In this document: positions 35,600 through 44,820 of the stretch, piece by piece | Layout of the letters: every line of letters begins with the position of its first letter | How positions within the stretch are numbered: the first letter of the stretch is position 1 | Assembly: GCA_963717985.1 (NCBI GenBank) | Contig: CAVQYC010000001.1 | Coordinates: 372,001-436,000 of the forward strand | From: BOG-1155 sp963717985 | GTDB taxonomy: Bacteria > Desulfobacterota > Syntrophorhabdia > Syntrophorhabdales > WCHB1-27 | DNA: 64,000 bases | Direction of reading: 5' to 3' | Translations under genes and position numbers: made by a program | Notes under the pieces: model-generated | What the model saw: only the letters and a program-made list of their open reading frames with translations | What the model was told of the DNA's origin: nothing | The model's database searches: none

Positions 35600-36379
35600 G
35601 TGAATGACATCATCATCCCGGCGCCCGAGTGCCGGGTAAGCACGGAGCGGACAGGTGAGAAACGGCTGGAGGTGGCCTCGCTTTGCGTCTTTTATGGAGA
35701 AGCCCAGGCTCTAAAGGATGTCTCTCTTGATGTGCGCACGCGGGAGGTGACGGCGATCCTCGGCAGTAATGGCGCAGGTAAAACCACGCTTCTCAAGGCG
35801 GTCTCCGGTCTTGTGAGCCCGAGGTCCGGAGAGATTATCTTCGAAGGGCAGCCGATTACGGGTCAACCGGCCCATCGGGTGATCAGGAAAGGGATCGCGA
35901 GCGTCCCCGAGGGCAGGGAGCTGTTCGGCAGCATGACGGTGTGGGACAACCTGCTCCTCGGCACGTACTCGCTTGCGAGGAGCGTGAGGAAAGAAGCGCT
36001 TCCAAAGCGTTTGAGCATGGTCTACTCCCTTTTTCCGATCCTTAAGGAAAGGCTCGGGCAACGGGCGGAAACCATGTCGGGAGGCCAGCAGCAGATGCTT
36101 GCCCTTGCGCGGGCCCTCATGGCCGGCCCACGGCTGCTTGTGCTGGACGAGCCTTCGTTGGGTTTTTCCCCCGTCCTCGTTGCCGAAATGATGCGCGTGC
36201 TGAAACGGATTTGCACCGAATGGGAAGTATCTATCCTGCTGGTCGAGCAAAATGCGCGGGCGGCGTTGAAAATCGCCGACTGGGTGTACGTCCTTGAAAG
36301 GGGCCGGGTGGTGCTGTCGGGTGCGTGCCCGCAGGTTGTTTCGAGTCCTACCATCCAGGCGGCTTATCTAGGGGGATGA
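35600..36379 (+). CDS. livF: Branched-chain amino acid-type ABC ATPase LivF
   Basis: A 259-residue ATPase with Walker A GSNGAGKTTLLKAVSGL near residue 54, signature MSGGQQQMLALARAL near residue 155, Walker B LLVLDEPSLGFSPV near residue 176 and LLVEQNARAALKIADWVYV. It is longer at the N-terminus by about 22 residues than the orphan livF at 12680. GTG start, 3 bases after livG. Confidence 0.92.
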   Translation: MNDIIIPAPECRVSTERTGEKRLEVASLCVFYGEAQALKDVSLDVRTREVTAILGSNGAGKTTLLKAVSGLVSPRSGEIIFEGQPITGQPAHRVIRKGIASVPEGRELFGSMTVWDNLLLGTYSLARSVRKEALPKRLSMVYSLFPILKERLGQRAETMSGGQQQMLALARALMAGPRLLVLDEPSLGFSPVLVAEMMRVLKRICTEWEVSILLVEQNARAALKIADWVYVLERGRVVLSGACPQVVSSPTIQAAYLGG

Positions 36380-36449
36380 GCGACAGGAAGAAGCGCTCAG
36401 ATGCTCATTTTCTGGGCTGCGTCAAAGCAAATCGAAGAGGGAGGGAGGC

Positions 36450-37643
36450 ATGAAGCGATTCGCGTTAATGGGAATGGTGGTCTTGCTGGCAAACATGTTT
36501 TTCTTTACGGGCGTCGGTCAAGCGCAGCAGATGGCGCCGTATCCGGTGGGCCTGGTATCCGATCTCACGGGAAGGATGTCGGACATGGGAACGGCGGTCA
36601 AACGGGGCATGGAGATCGCCCTGGAGCGCATCAACGCTGCAGGCGGGGTGAACGGACGCTTTTTGAAGCCGATTTATTATGATGGGGAGAGCGATCCATC
36701 GAAGGCGGTCCTCCACACGAAGAGACTGATCGAGGTGGACAAGGCGATCATGGTCACCGGCTATAACTTGTCCGGCTCGACTATGGCAGCCATACAGACG
36801 GCAGAGTCAGGCAAAACAGCGCTTAACTCAGCTTCGGCGTCAGAGAAGATCTGGATACCCACGAAGAAGTGGATATACAACGTGGTGCCGCGGCAGTGGG
36901 AGGCATCTATTCCGATGCTGATCGAGGTGCTTCAGCAGAAGGGCGCCAGGAAGATAGCCTATATCTACATCGATACGGTCTACGGTCAGACCGGTAAGGA
37001 AACCTTCGACCGGGCAGCGAAGGAGATGAAGTTCACGCCTGCCATCATCGAGAAGTATGCGCCTGGCAGCACCGACGTGGGTCCGCAGGTTACCCACATC
37101 AAGAGTGCGGGCGCCGATGGCATACTGATCACCGGGAACCTCGCCGACACCGTTACGGTGATCAAGAATGCCCGGGACATGGGATTCACCGGTCCGATCG
37201 TCAGCGACTACGCTATCGTAGGGCCCGAGTTTATCACCCTGGGCGGAAAATACGTTGAGGGCATCGTTACTACCTCGTTGAAGGCGCTTGTTGCTTCTGA
37301 ATTACCCGCCAAGGACCCCCAGAAAAAGGTCGCTCTAGACCTTTATAATGAGTACACGAAACGGTATGGCGCATTCAGCCTCTATGCCGGTCACACCTGG
37401 GACATTGCGTTTCTGCTTGCGGAGGCCCTGAAGAAGGTCGACCCGAAGCTGGACCCGACCAAGGACGCCGACCTGCAGAAAATCCGGGCCCAGATCAGAG
37501 ACAACATGGAGAAGATCAAGGGCTTCGTCGGACAGAACGGCATTTTCAACTACTCAGCGGAGAACCACAACGGGTTGCCGCCCAGATGCTATGTACCCGT
37601 CGTTGTAGAAGGGGCGAAGTGGCGCCTGTACAAGGGAAAATAG
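36450..37643 (+). CDS. livK: Liv-type periplasmic substrate-binding protein
   Basis: A 397-residue periplasmic binding protein of the Leu/Ile/Val family. The N-terminus is a cleavable signal (MVVLLANMFFFTGVGQAQQ). The mature part has the type I fold: PYPVGLVSDLTGRMSDMGTA, a first-lobe NLSGSTMAAIQTA segment, and IAYIYIDTVYGQTGKETFD in lobe two. GAGGGAGG precedes the ATG. It follows livF by 70 bases and should set the specificity of the transporter. The ligand is unknown. Confidence 0.9.
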   Translation: MKRFALMGMVVLLANMFFFTGVGQAQQMAPYPVGLVSDLTGRMSDMGTAVKRGMEIALERINAAGGVNGRFLKPIYYDGESDPSKAVLHTKRLIEVDKAIMVTGYNLSGSTMAAIQTAESGKTALNSASASEKIWIPTKKWIYNVVPRQWEASIPMLIEVLQQKGARKIAYIYIDTVYGQTGKETFDRAAKEMKFTPAIIEKYAPGSTDVGPQVTHIKSAGADGILITGNLADTVTVIKNARDMGFTGPIVSDYAIVGPEFITLGGKYVEGIVTTSLKALVASELPAKDPQKKVALDLYNEYTKRYGAFSLYAGHTWDIAFLLAEALKKVDPKLDPTKDADLQKIRAQIRDNMEKIKGFVGQNGIFNYSAENHNGLPPRCYVPVVVEGAKWRLYKGK

Positions 37644-37707
37644 TCAGACGACCTAAGGATGCGGTTGCGGCAGTCAATCTGTACAGACAATGGATAGGAG
37701 CATAGCG

Positions 37708-38958
37708 ATGGCTAAGACACCCGAAGAACTATACCAGGAACGGGAAAAAAGGGTCCTCGACGCGATAGCGCTCAGGAAGCCGGACAGAGTGCCCATCGCG
37801 GTTCTCTTCGGTTTCTTCCCCGCCAAATATGCGGGCATGACCGTGGAAGAAGCAATGTACGATCCGGACAAGCTCTTTGACGCACAACTGAAAGCCCTCC
37901 TCGAATTCCAGCCGGACATGGACCAAGCGCCCTTTGCGAACCGGTTTTTGGGTCCCGTGCTGGAGGCCCTCGACTTTAAACAATTGAAATGGCCCGGCCA
38001 CGGCTTGGCGGCGGATACTACCTACCAGTTCGTGGAAGGGGAATACATGACTGCGGAGGAATACGACCATTTTCTCCTGGATCCGTCCGATTTTATGGTC
38101 CGAAAGTACTGGCCGCGGATCTGCGGGAATCTCAAGGGTTTCGGGAAGCTTGCGCCCCTGCACGGCGTCATCACCTACTACATGGGCTTCAATTTGAGTA
38201 TTGCTCCCTTCAGCCTCACGGAAGTGGCCGAGGCGTTCAAGGCAATGCAGAAGGCAGGCGAAGAAGCTATGCGCATTGCGGACTATTCACGCCGTTATAA
38301 CCAGAAGGCAAGAGAAGAAGGCTTCCCCATGCAGACCGGCGCCTTCACCCAGGCGCCTTTCGATACCCTGGGTGATTTCTTCAGGGGCACGAAAGGTCTC
38401 ATGCTCGACATGTACCGGAGACCGGACAAGGTGATCAAAGCCTGCGAAAAACTTCTTCCCATCATGTTCGAAACCGCCATCAATGCAACAAGAGTGTCGG
38501 GTAACCCCCGTGTCTTCGTCCCCATCCACAAGGGCCTCGACGGGTTTATGTCGGAAGGACAGTTCAAACGTTTTTTCTGGCCGACCCTACAGGAATTGAT
38601 GCAGGCCCTGATCAAGGAAGGCTGTAACCCCTGCCCCCTTTGGGAGGGTGACTGCTCGTCCCGCCTGCCTATCATCAGGGATATCCCTCCCGGAAAAGCC
38701 TGTTATGCCTTTGAGGCAACGGACATGCTCAAAGCAAAGGAGATTCTCGGGGAGACTGTGTGTGTCCGGGGCAACGTGCCCCTCTCGATCCTCGCGACCG
38801 GCACGCCCGATGATGTGAGAAGGTACTGCAAGAAGCTGATCGACCTGGTCGGCAAAGACGGAGGATTCATCATGGACGCGTCTACCGGCCTGGACGACGC
38901 CAAACCCGAAAACCTGAGAGCGATGTTTCAGTTTACGCGGGAGTATGGGGTGTACTAG
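37708..38958 (+). CDS. UroD-superfamily protein (methyltransferase-like)
   Basis: A 416-residue protein of the uroporphyrinogen-decarboxylase/cobamide-methyltransferase superfamily. The start at 37708 has GGAG nine bases ahead; the ATG at 37690 has none. Seen are REKRVLDAIALRKPDRVPI at the start, FGKLAPLHGVITYYMGFN near residue 145, a long TIM-barrel body and RGNVPLSILATGTPDDVRRY near residue 355. Heme genes are absent, so it is more likely a corrinoid- or thiol-related methyl transfer protein or a catabolic enzyme of unknown reaction. It follows livK by 64 bases and may be part of the same operon. Confidence 0.72.
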   Translation: MAKTPEELYQEREKRVLDAIALRKPDRVPIAVLFGFFPAKYAGMTVEEAMYDPDKLFDAQLKALLEFQPDMDQAPFANRFLGPVLEALDFKQLKWPGHGLAADTTYQFVEGEYMTAEEYDHFLLDPSDFMVRKYWPRICGNLKGFGKLAPLHGVITYYMGFNLSIAPFSLTEVAEAFKAMQKAGEEAMRIADYSRRYNQKAREEGFPMQTGAFTQAPFDTLGDFFRGTKGLMLDMYRRPDKVIKACEKLLPIMFETAINATRVSGNPRVFVPIHKGLDGFMSEGQFKRFFWPTLQELMQALIKEGCNPCPLWEGDCSSRLPIIRDIPPGKACYAFEATDMLKAKEILGETVCVRGNVPLSILATGTPDDVRRYCKKLIDLVGKDGGFIMDASTGLDDAKPENLRAMFQFTREYGVY

Positions 38959-39006
38959 CGCAGAATTGCGGGGGTCTACGTGGGGATTGTGAGGGTCATC
39001 GCAATC

Positions 39007-39036
39007 TTGACTTCCCTCCCCCCGCCCGTGTAGAAT
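39007..39036 (+). promoter_or_regulatory. Candidate promoter before the enoate-reductase gene
   Basis: TTGACT at 39007-39012 and TAGAAT at 39031-39036 with an 18-base spacer. The expected transcript start near 39043 supports the downstream ATG at 39065. Confidence 0.45.
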
Positions 39037-39064
39037 GGTGGGAATGGCCAGGGAGGAAGCGGAC

Positions 39065-40996
39065 ATGGGCTATCCACACGTATTTTCCCCGGGGCGGATC
39101 GGATCGCTGACCGCAAAGAACCGCATCAAGTATGCTGCCACGGAAAGCAATTTCAATACGCAGGACGGCTTCGTCACGGACAGGGAGATCGCCTACCTGG
39201 AGGCGCAGGCGCATGGGGGCGCAGGTATCGTCACGACCCAGGGCGCCTACCCGGATAAGCGTGGCGAGGGCAAGGGCTTTCGAGGCACCATGTCCATTGC
39301 CGATGACCGGTTCATCCCGGGGCTTGCAAAGCTCGCGAAGGTAATAAAGGATAACGGGGCCCTCGCGGCGTGTCAGATCCTCCACTGCGGGAGGGAGGGC
39401 GGCGTTGACTTGGACTACTGCCTGATGCCGTCCGTTGTGCCGCAGCGGCTTTCCTACTTTAAGCCGCCCCGCGAGATAACGCCGGCCGAGATAAAGCAGG
39501 CCGTCAAGGATCACGTGGCGGCGGCAAGGCGGGCTGTTGCCGCCGGCTACGACATAATCGAGCTGTCCGGCATAGTCGGCTACCTCATCTCGACTTTCAT
39601 TTCCCGGTACACGAACAAACGGCAGGATGAGTACGGAGGAGAGACGGTGCGGGAAAGGTGCCGCCTCATGGTGGAAATCCTGGGCGGCATAAAAGCTGAG
39701 ATAGGCGATAGGGTGCCCCTGGGAATTCGTCTTTGCGGCGCCGAGATCCTCGACGACCGCGGCGGCAATACACTGGAAGAGAGCATTGAAAGTTTCCATA
39801 TTGCGGAAGAAGCGGGCGCCGACTACGTGAGCGTCACGGTGGGCTGGCATGAATCCTCGATATCCGTCATTACGAGAGACGTGCCCATGGGTCATTGGCT
39901 GTGGGTGGCCGAAGCCGTGAAAAAGGCGGTGCACGTGCCGGTCATGATGGCTTTCCGGCTTTTCCTGCCCGACATTCCGGAAAAGGCGATTGCCGATGGT
40001 GCGATCGATTTCTGGGAGGCATGCCGGCCCATGATAGCCGATCCCGAACTGCCTCGCAAGGCGGCGGAGGGGAGAGAGGCAGGGATCATCCCCTGCATTG
40101 CCTGTAATCTTTGTTTCTCCCGCCTCTACTACCACCAGCCTATCATGTGCACGGTGAGGCCGTCCCTCGGCCACGAAAGCGAGGCAGCCTGGGGCTACCG
40201 CGGTTTTGCACGGGCACCGAAAAGAAAGAGGATCGGCGTTGTCGGTGGCGGACCGGCCGGCCTGCAGTATGCAGTCGTTGCAGCCGGGAAGGGGCATGAC
40301 GTCACCCTGTGGGATACGCATACGTCCCTGGGCGGCAGCATACTGCTCGCCTCCCAGATAGACCGGGGAGAGGACGAGCTGCTCCGGCCCATCCGCTATC
40401 TGGAGGGAGAGTGCCGGAAAGCAGGCGTGGAAATCGAGCTCGGCCAGGAATGCACGCCGGAAATGCTGCGTGATCGGCATCCGGACGTGGTGACGGTCGC
40501 GACAGGCGCCCGGTACAAAACCTTGCCGGCTATCCCCGGCCTTAACCCCGAGCAGATAATCGGCCAGGGGAAGAGGCCCGGCGAGGCAGTGCTCATCGTC
40601 GGAGGAGACGGCGTGGGTCTGGCCGTGGCTGTCTATTTGCTGCACCAGGGCGCATACCGCATCACCCTGATCGAGGAATCGGGGAAGCTCGGCCGTGACG
40701 TGAGTCCCTTTTACCTCTGGCGCTTCTTAAAGCTCTTCAAGGAGAGAGGCGTTACCTTCCTGACGAGGGCGCAGCTCGCGAGAGGGCCGGGAAAGACACT
40801 CTCCATTTCCTCGCCAAAAGGGGAGAGAGTGATCGAGGTTGACGATGTCGTTGTGGCGTTGAGGCAGGCCCCTGACGACGTAAGGGCCGTATTCGCGGAT
40901 TGCGCACCGGTTGTGCACGTGATAGGTGATGCCAGGCGACCGAGGCGGCTCCATAACGCCATTCACGAAGGCTATCGCTCAGGAATGCAGATATGA
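39065..40996 (+). CDS. NADH:flavin oxidoreductase / enoate reductase family (OYE-FadH type)
   Basis: A 643-residue flavoenzyme with an N-terminal FMN TIM barrel (FSPGRIGSLTAKNRIKYAAT, then ISRYTNKRQDEYGGETVRER), a 4Fe-4S motif CIACNLCFSRLYYHQPIMC near residue 348, and a C-terminal FAD/NAD domain (IGVVGGGPAGLQYAVVAAG near residue 390). This is the layout of 2,4-dienoyl-CoA reductase and clostridial enoate reductase. It probably reduces a C=C bond in an enone, enoate or dienoyl-CoA; which one is open. GGGAGG supports the start at 39065. It overlaps the next ferredoxin gene by 4 bases, so that ferredoxin is its probable electron partner. Confidence 0.85.
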   Translation: MGYPHVFSPGRIGSLTAKNRIKYAATESNFNTQDGFVTDREIAYLEAQAHGGAGIVTTQGAYPDKRGEGKGFRGTMSIADDRFIPGLAKLAKVIKDNGALAACQILHCGREGGVDLDYCLMPSVVPQRLSYFKPPREITPAEIKQAVKDHVAAARRAVAAGYDIIELSGIVGYLISTFISRYTNKRQDEYGGETVRERCRLMVEILGGIKAEIGDRVPLGIRLCGAEILDDRGGNTLEESIESFHIAEEAGADYVSVTVGWHESSISVITRDVPMGHWLWVAEAVKKAVHVPVMMAFRLFLPDIPEKAIADGAIDFWEACRPMIADPELPRKAAEGREAGIIPCIACNLCFSRLYYHQPIMCTVRPSLGHESEAAWGYRGFARAPKRKRIGVVGGGPAGLQYAVVAAGKGHDVTLWDTHTSLGGSILLASQIDRGEDELLRPIRYLEGECRKAGVEIELGQECTPEMLRDRHPDVVTVATGARYKTLPAIPGLNPEQIIGQGKRPGEAVLIVGGDGVGLAVAVYLLHQGAYRITLIEESGKLGRDVSPFYLWRFLKLFKERGVTFLTRAQLARGPGKTLSISSPKGERVIEVDDVVVALRQAPDDVRAVFADCAPVVHVIGDARRPRRLHNAIHEGYRSGMQI

Positions 40997-41184
40997 TACC
41001 CCTGATTGATGAAGATACCTGCACCGGGTGCCGGCAATGCCTTGAGGTCTGTCCGCCGCAGGCGATCGTGCTCAAGGACGGGAAAGCCCGTATAGAGGAA
41101 GAGTTTTGCGAGGAGTGCGGCTTTTGCGCGGCGGAATGTCCGGCCGATGCAATCCGTATCCCCTTTGAGAAATCAGGCGCCTGA
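40993..41184 (+). CDS. 2[4Fe-4S] ferredoxin
   Basis: A 63-residue bacterial ferredoxin with CTGCRQCLEVCPPQA near residue 10 and CEECGFCAAECPADA near residue 37. It is coupled to the enoate-reductase-type gene by ATGA overlap. Confidence 0.9.
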   Translation: MIPLIDEDTCTGCRQCLEVCPPQAIVLKDGKARIEEEFCEECGFCAAECPADAIRIPFEKSGA

Positions 41185-41251
41185 CACGGCAAAGACATCA
41201 TCCGCGGATACGGAAAGTCGACCGGGTGCGCTACACTCTCGTTACCCCCGC

Positions 41252-41280
41252 TTGATAGTTTCGTGATTTCCGGGTATAAT
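41252..41280 (+). promoter_or_regulatory. Promoter of tig-clpP-clpX
   Basis: TTGATA at 41252-41257, a 17-base spacer and a perfect TATAAT at 41275-41280, followed by GGAGG before the tig start. Good sigma-70-type match. Confidence 0.65.
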
Positions 41281-41336
41281 GACACGTTCACGTACATATC
41301 TGATTCCCCCTTTTTTTAGTAAATCGCGGAGGATGC

Positions 41337-42614
41337 ATGAAAGTAGAAATAGAAAGTCTGGATAGGGTCAGGAAGAGCATCGGAGTGACCCTGGAAGAAG
41401 CCAAGGTCAACGAGCTACGCGAAGGAATATACCAGGAGTTGAAGAAAGGCGCTAAAATCAAAGGCTTCCGGCCTGGGAAAGTTCCCAAGTCCGTGATCCA
41501 GGCATACTATAAAGACTACATCAATGACGAACTGAAGAGGAAGATGGTTGAAGAGACGATGGAAGAGGCCCTTGCCCAGGTGGACGTCAAGCCGGTGAGC
41601 GAGCCCAGAATTGAGTTCCTGGAGGAGGACAACGGGTACGGATACAAAGTAGAATGCGAAATCGTACCGGAATTCGAGCTTCCAACGTACGAGGGTATAG
41701 AGGTCGAGGTCGAGGTGGTTAAGGTGACCGACGAAGAGGTGGCCGGGCGGCTTGAGGCCATGCGGCAGATGCATACGGAGATGATCGACAGACCGGTTGG
41801 TGAGGTTGCCCGGAAAGGCGATTTCGTGATCATCCGCTATGAGGCTTTCCACAATGGGAAGCCGGTTGAGGGCGTGAAGGCCGATGCCTATCCTCTGGAT
41901 CTCGGCAGTGCCAACCTGATGCCGGAATTCGAGGACGCCGTGACAGGCATGAAAGCAGGCGAGGAAAAGGAAGTGGAGATTAACTTCCCCGCCGATTATC
42001 CCGATAAAAAGATAGCGGGAAAGAGACTGCTCTTCAAAGTGCTGGTAAAAGAGGTCAAAGAGAAAAAACTGCCGGAGTTGGGCGACGAGTTTGCAAAAGA
42101 CGTCGGTTTCGAGAATATGGATAAACTGCGGTCTGAAGTGATAAAGGAGTTGGAAAAAGCAAAAGAGGTGCAGAGAAAGGATGCGATCACCGAGCAGATA
42201 GCACAGTTCCTGCTTGCCAACACGGATGTCCCGGTGCCTGCGAGGCTGCTTGCGAAGCGCGTAGAGATGCTCGTGCAGGAAGCGCGGTCCCGCATGAAAA
42301 CAGGCGTTCTCAAGGATGAGGAGGACAGGAGCTTTAACGCTGCCCTGCAGAAGGAGTACGAGCCGGAGGCCGAGAAGCGGATCAAGATGGGAATGCTGCT
42401 CGCGAAGATCGCCGATCGGGAGGGGATACGCGTAGAGGACTACGAGACGGACGAACGGCTCAAAAGGATTGCGGAAGAAACCAAGAGGGCTTATGATTAT
42501 ATAAAGGATTTCTACGACAAATACGATCTGAAGTCGAATCTCAGGGAAAGTATTCTTCACGAAAAAACAATCAGCCTCCTCATGGAGAAGGCGACGGTAA
42601 AGGAGAAAGAATGA
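41337..42614 (+). CDS. tig: Trigger factor
   Basis: A 425-residue ribosome-bound chaperone. The ribosome-binding segment KIKGFRPGKVPKSVI is near residue 39, the FKBP-type domain (GDFVIIRYEAFHNGKPVEG, then GMKAGEEKEVEINFPADYP) covers about residues 160-245, and the C-terminal arm domain follows. The gene order tig-clpP-clpX is classical. It overlaps clpP by 4 bases. Confidence 0.95.
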   Translation: MKVEIESLDRVRKSIGVTLEEAKVNELREGIYQELKKGAKIKGFRPGKVPKSVIQAYYKDYINDELKRKMVEETMEEALAQVDVKPVSEPRIEFLEEDNGYGYKVECEIVPEFELPTYEGIEVEVEVVKVTDEEVAGRLEAMRQMHTEMIDRPVGEVARKGDFVIIRYEAFHNGKPVEGVKADAYPLDLGSANLMPEFEDAVTGMKAGEEKEVEINFPADYPDKKIAGKRLLFKVLVKEVKEKKLPELGDEFAKDVGFENMDKLRSEVIKELEKAKEVQRKDAITEQIAQFLLANTDVPVPARLLAKRVEMLVQEARSRMKTGVLKDEEDRSFNAALQKEYEPEAEKRIKMGMLLAKIADREGIRVEDYETDERLKRIAEETKRAYDYIKDFYDKYDLKSNLRESILHEKTISLLMEKATVKEKE

Positions 42615-43195
42615 CCCTTGTACCCATGGTCATCGAGAAGGACGGGCGGGGAGAACGCGCCTATGATATATATTCACGGCTGCTCAAAGAACGTATAGTG
42701 TTCCTCGGCACGGCGGTGGATGACGTGGTCGCCAATCTTATCATTGCCCAACTGCTCTTCCTTGAATCGGAAGATCCTGCGAAAGATATCTATCTCTATG
42801 TCAATTCGCCCGGCGGCATAATTACCAGTGGACTCGCAATTTATGATACAATGCAGTATGTGAAGCCGGAGGTTGCCACCATATGTATAGGACAGGCCGC
42901 AAGCATGGCGGCCGTACTGCTTGCGGGGGGCACCAAAGGGAAGCGTTATGCCCTCCCCCATGCGCGGGTGCTCATCCACCAACCTCTCGGAGGCGTTCAG
43001 GGGCAGGCAACGGATATTGACATCCAGGCGAGAGAGATATTGAGGATGCGGGAAGAGATCAACACAATTTTTACGAAGCATACGGGACAGGAGATGGAGC
43101 GGATCAGGCAGGACACGGAGAGAGACTTCTTTATGACGGCGGAACAGGCACTCAAGTATGGCATCATAGATCAAATAGTGGAGAAGAGAGCATGA
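42611..43195 (+). CDS. clpP: ATP-dependent Clp protease proteolytic subunit
   Basis: A 194-residue serine peptidase with the nucleophile in GQAASMAAVLLAGG (Ser98-type) and the His in ALPHARVLIHQPLGG. Full length and coupled to both neighbours (overlaps with tig and clpX). Confidence 0.96.
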   Translation: MTLVPMVIEKDGRGERAYDIYSRLLKERIVFLGTAVDDVVANLIIAQLLFLESEDPAKDIYLYVNSPGGIITSGLAIYDTMQYVKPEVATICIGQAASMAAVLLAGGTKGKRYALPHARVLIHQPLGGVQGQATDIDIQAREILRMREEINTIFTKHTGQEMERIRQDTERDFFMTAEQALKYGIIDQIVEKRA

Positions 43196-44451
43196 CAGTA
43201 ATGAAGAAAAGCAACGGGAGAACGATGAAGCTTCATTGTTCTTTCTGCGGAAAGAGCCAGGATGAGGTGAAAAAACTGATCGCAGGTCCGATGGTCTATA
43301 TCTGCGATGAATGTATAGAGTTGTGCAACGAGATTATTCAGGAAGAGGCGAAGCGGGAGAGATTCGAGTACATAAAGACTTCCATACCGAAGCCTCACGA
43401 GATCAGGAGGATACTCGATGAGTATGTGATCGGGCAGGATTTCGCGAAAAAGGTGCTTTCCGTCGCCGTCTACAACCACTACAAGAGAATCGAAGCGAAG
43501 ACGACTTTCGACGACGTGGAAATCCAGAAGAGCAATATCCTCCTCGTCGGACCGACGGGCTCGGGCAAAACACTGCTTGCCCAAACCCTGGCGAGGATTC
43601 TGCACGTGCCTTTTACCATCGCGGACGCGACAACGTTGACGGAGGCCGGCTATGTGGGTGAGGATGTGGAGAACATCATACTCAACCTGCTCCAGTCTGC
43701 CGATTATAATATTGAAAGGGCGGAAAAAGGCATCGTCTACATCGACGAGATCGACAAGATCTCGAAAAAGACCGACAGCCCTTCCATTACACGCGACGTA
43801 TCGGGTGAAGGGGTGCAGCAGGCGCTCCTGAAAATTATTGAAGGGACAGTTGCCAACGTCCCGCCGAAGGGCGGCAGAAAGCATCCGCAGCAGGACTATA
43901 TCAAGGTCGATACGACAAACATCCTCTTCATCTGCGGTGGAGCGTTCCACGGGCTTGAATCGATCATCGCGAACCGGATCGGCAGAAAGGGCATCGGCTT
44001 CGGCGTCGATGTCGAAGGTGGAAGGGATAAAATGTACGGCGAGCTTATCAGGGAAGTTCAGCCTGAAGACCTGCTGAAGTACGGGCTGATCCCCGAGTTC
44101 ATCGGCAGACTGCCCATCACGGCCACGCTTGAAGAGCTTGCCGAAGACGTGCTGGTCGAGATATTGAAGAAGCCGAGGAACGCCATCGTCAAACAGTACA
44201 AGAAACTCTTTGAGCTTGAGAACGTAAAGCTTACCTTCACGGAAGGAGCAATCCGCGGCATAGCCAGAGAGGCGATGAAAAAGAAGACCGGGGCGAGGGG
44301 GTTGCGGTCGATCATGGAAAAGGTCATGCTCGACGTGATGTATGAGCTCCCCTCGATCGCTAATGTGAAGGAATGCGTGGTAAGCGAAGAGGTCATCGTC
44401 AATCATGAGAAGCCGATTCTCATTTATGAGGAAGAGGCTGAGATCGCCTAA
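43192..44451 (+). CDS. clpX: ATP-dependent Clp protease ATPase subunit ClpX
   Basis: A 419-residue AAA+ unfoldase. The N-terminal zinc domain has CSFCGKSQ near residue 17 and CDECIELC near residue 42. Walker A GPTGSGKTLLAQTLA is near residue 120, Walker B VYIDEIDKI near residue 182, the IGF loop for ClpP docking (RKGIGFGVD) near residue 267. The start overlaps the clpP stop; a later ATG at 43225 is a second choice. Confidence 0.96.
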   Translation: MTVMKKSNGRTMKLHCSFCGKSQDEVKKLIAGPMVYICDECIELCNEIIQEEAKRERFEYIKTSIPKPHEIRRILDEYVIGQDFAKKVLSVAVYNHYKRIEAKTTFDDVEIQKSNILLVGPTGSGKTLLAQTLARILHVPFTIADATTLTEAGYVGEDVENIILNLLQSADYNIERAEKGIVYIDEIDKISKKTDSPSITRDVSGEGVQQALLKIIEGTVANVPPKGGRKHPQQDYIKVDTTNILFICGGAFHGLESIIANRIGRKGIGFGVDVEGGRDKMYGELIREVQPEDLLKYGLIPEFIGRLPITATLEELAEDVLVEILKKPRNAIVKQYKKLFELENVKLTFTEGAIRGIAREAMKKKTGARGLRSIMEKVMLDVMYELPSIANVKECVVSEEVIVNHEKPILIYEEEAEIA

Positions 44452-44459
44452 AGGTATCT

Positions 44460-44488
44460 TTGACTTTTGCCCGGAGACTTGCTATAAC
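44460..44488 (+). promoter_or_regulatory. Promoter of the tRNA-Val/tRNA-Asp unit
   Basis: TTGACT at 44460-44465, 17-base spacer, TATAAC at 44483-44488, with tRNA-Val starting 11 bases later. Confidence 0.6.
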
Positions 44489-44498
44489 TAGTGGATAC

Positions 44499-44573
44499 GG
44501 GCGGGTAGCTCAGCGGGAGAGCATCGGCCTTACAAGCCGGGGGTCACAGGTTCGAACCCTGTTCCGCCTACCA
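44499..44573 (+). tRNA. tRNA-Val (anticodon TAC), CCA encoded
   Basis: A full cloverleaf: acceptor GGGCGGG/TCCGCCT, D-arm GCTCAGCGGGAGAGC, anticodon loop CTTACAA with TAC, T-arm ACAGG-TTCGAAC-CCTGT, discriminator A and encoded CCA. Confidence 0.94.
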
Positions 44574-44630
44574 TAGAGGATAAGTGAAAGCGTCTTGCGC
44601 GCTACAGGTTGCGCGGGTTGAAGATACAGC

Positions 44631-44707
<77 letters not shown>

Positions 44708-44724
44708 TTCTTAAGTCAATAATG

Positions 44725-44757
44725 ATAGGGGGTTGGATTTTCCTGCCCCCTATTTTT
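44725..44757 (+). terminator. Intrinsic terminator after the tRNA pair
   Basis: ATAGGGGG at 44725-44732 pairs with CCCCCTAT at 44746-44753, followed by a T-run. Strong rho-independent form; ends the tRNA transcript before the glycosyltransferase gene. Confidence 0.8.
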
Positions 44758-44820
44758 ATGCCGCAACCTGTCACAAAAAAACGCGCATAAGCGGCAAATG
44801 TCTTCAGGAATCGAGCTTTC

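Noticed and set aside
38996..40645. 549-codon open frame on the - strand opposite the enoate-reductase gene
   Set aside because: It mirrors the codon structure of the + strand gene, has no ribosome-binding site and no family features; a shadow frame in GC-rich DNA.
43171..44406. 411-codon open frame on the - strand opposite clpX
   Set aside because: Shadow of clpX, composition follows the opposite strand.
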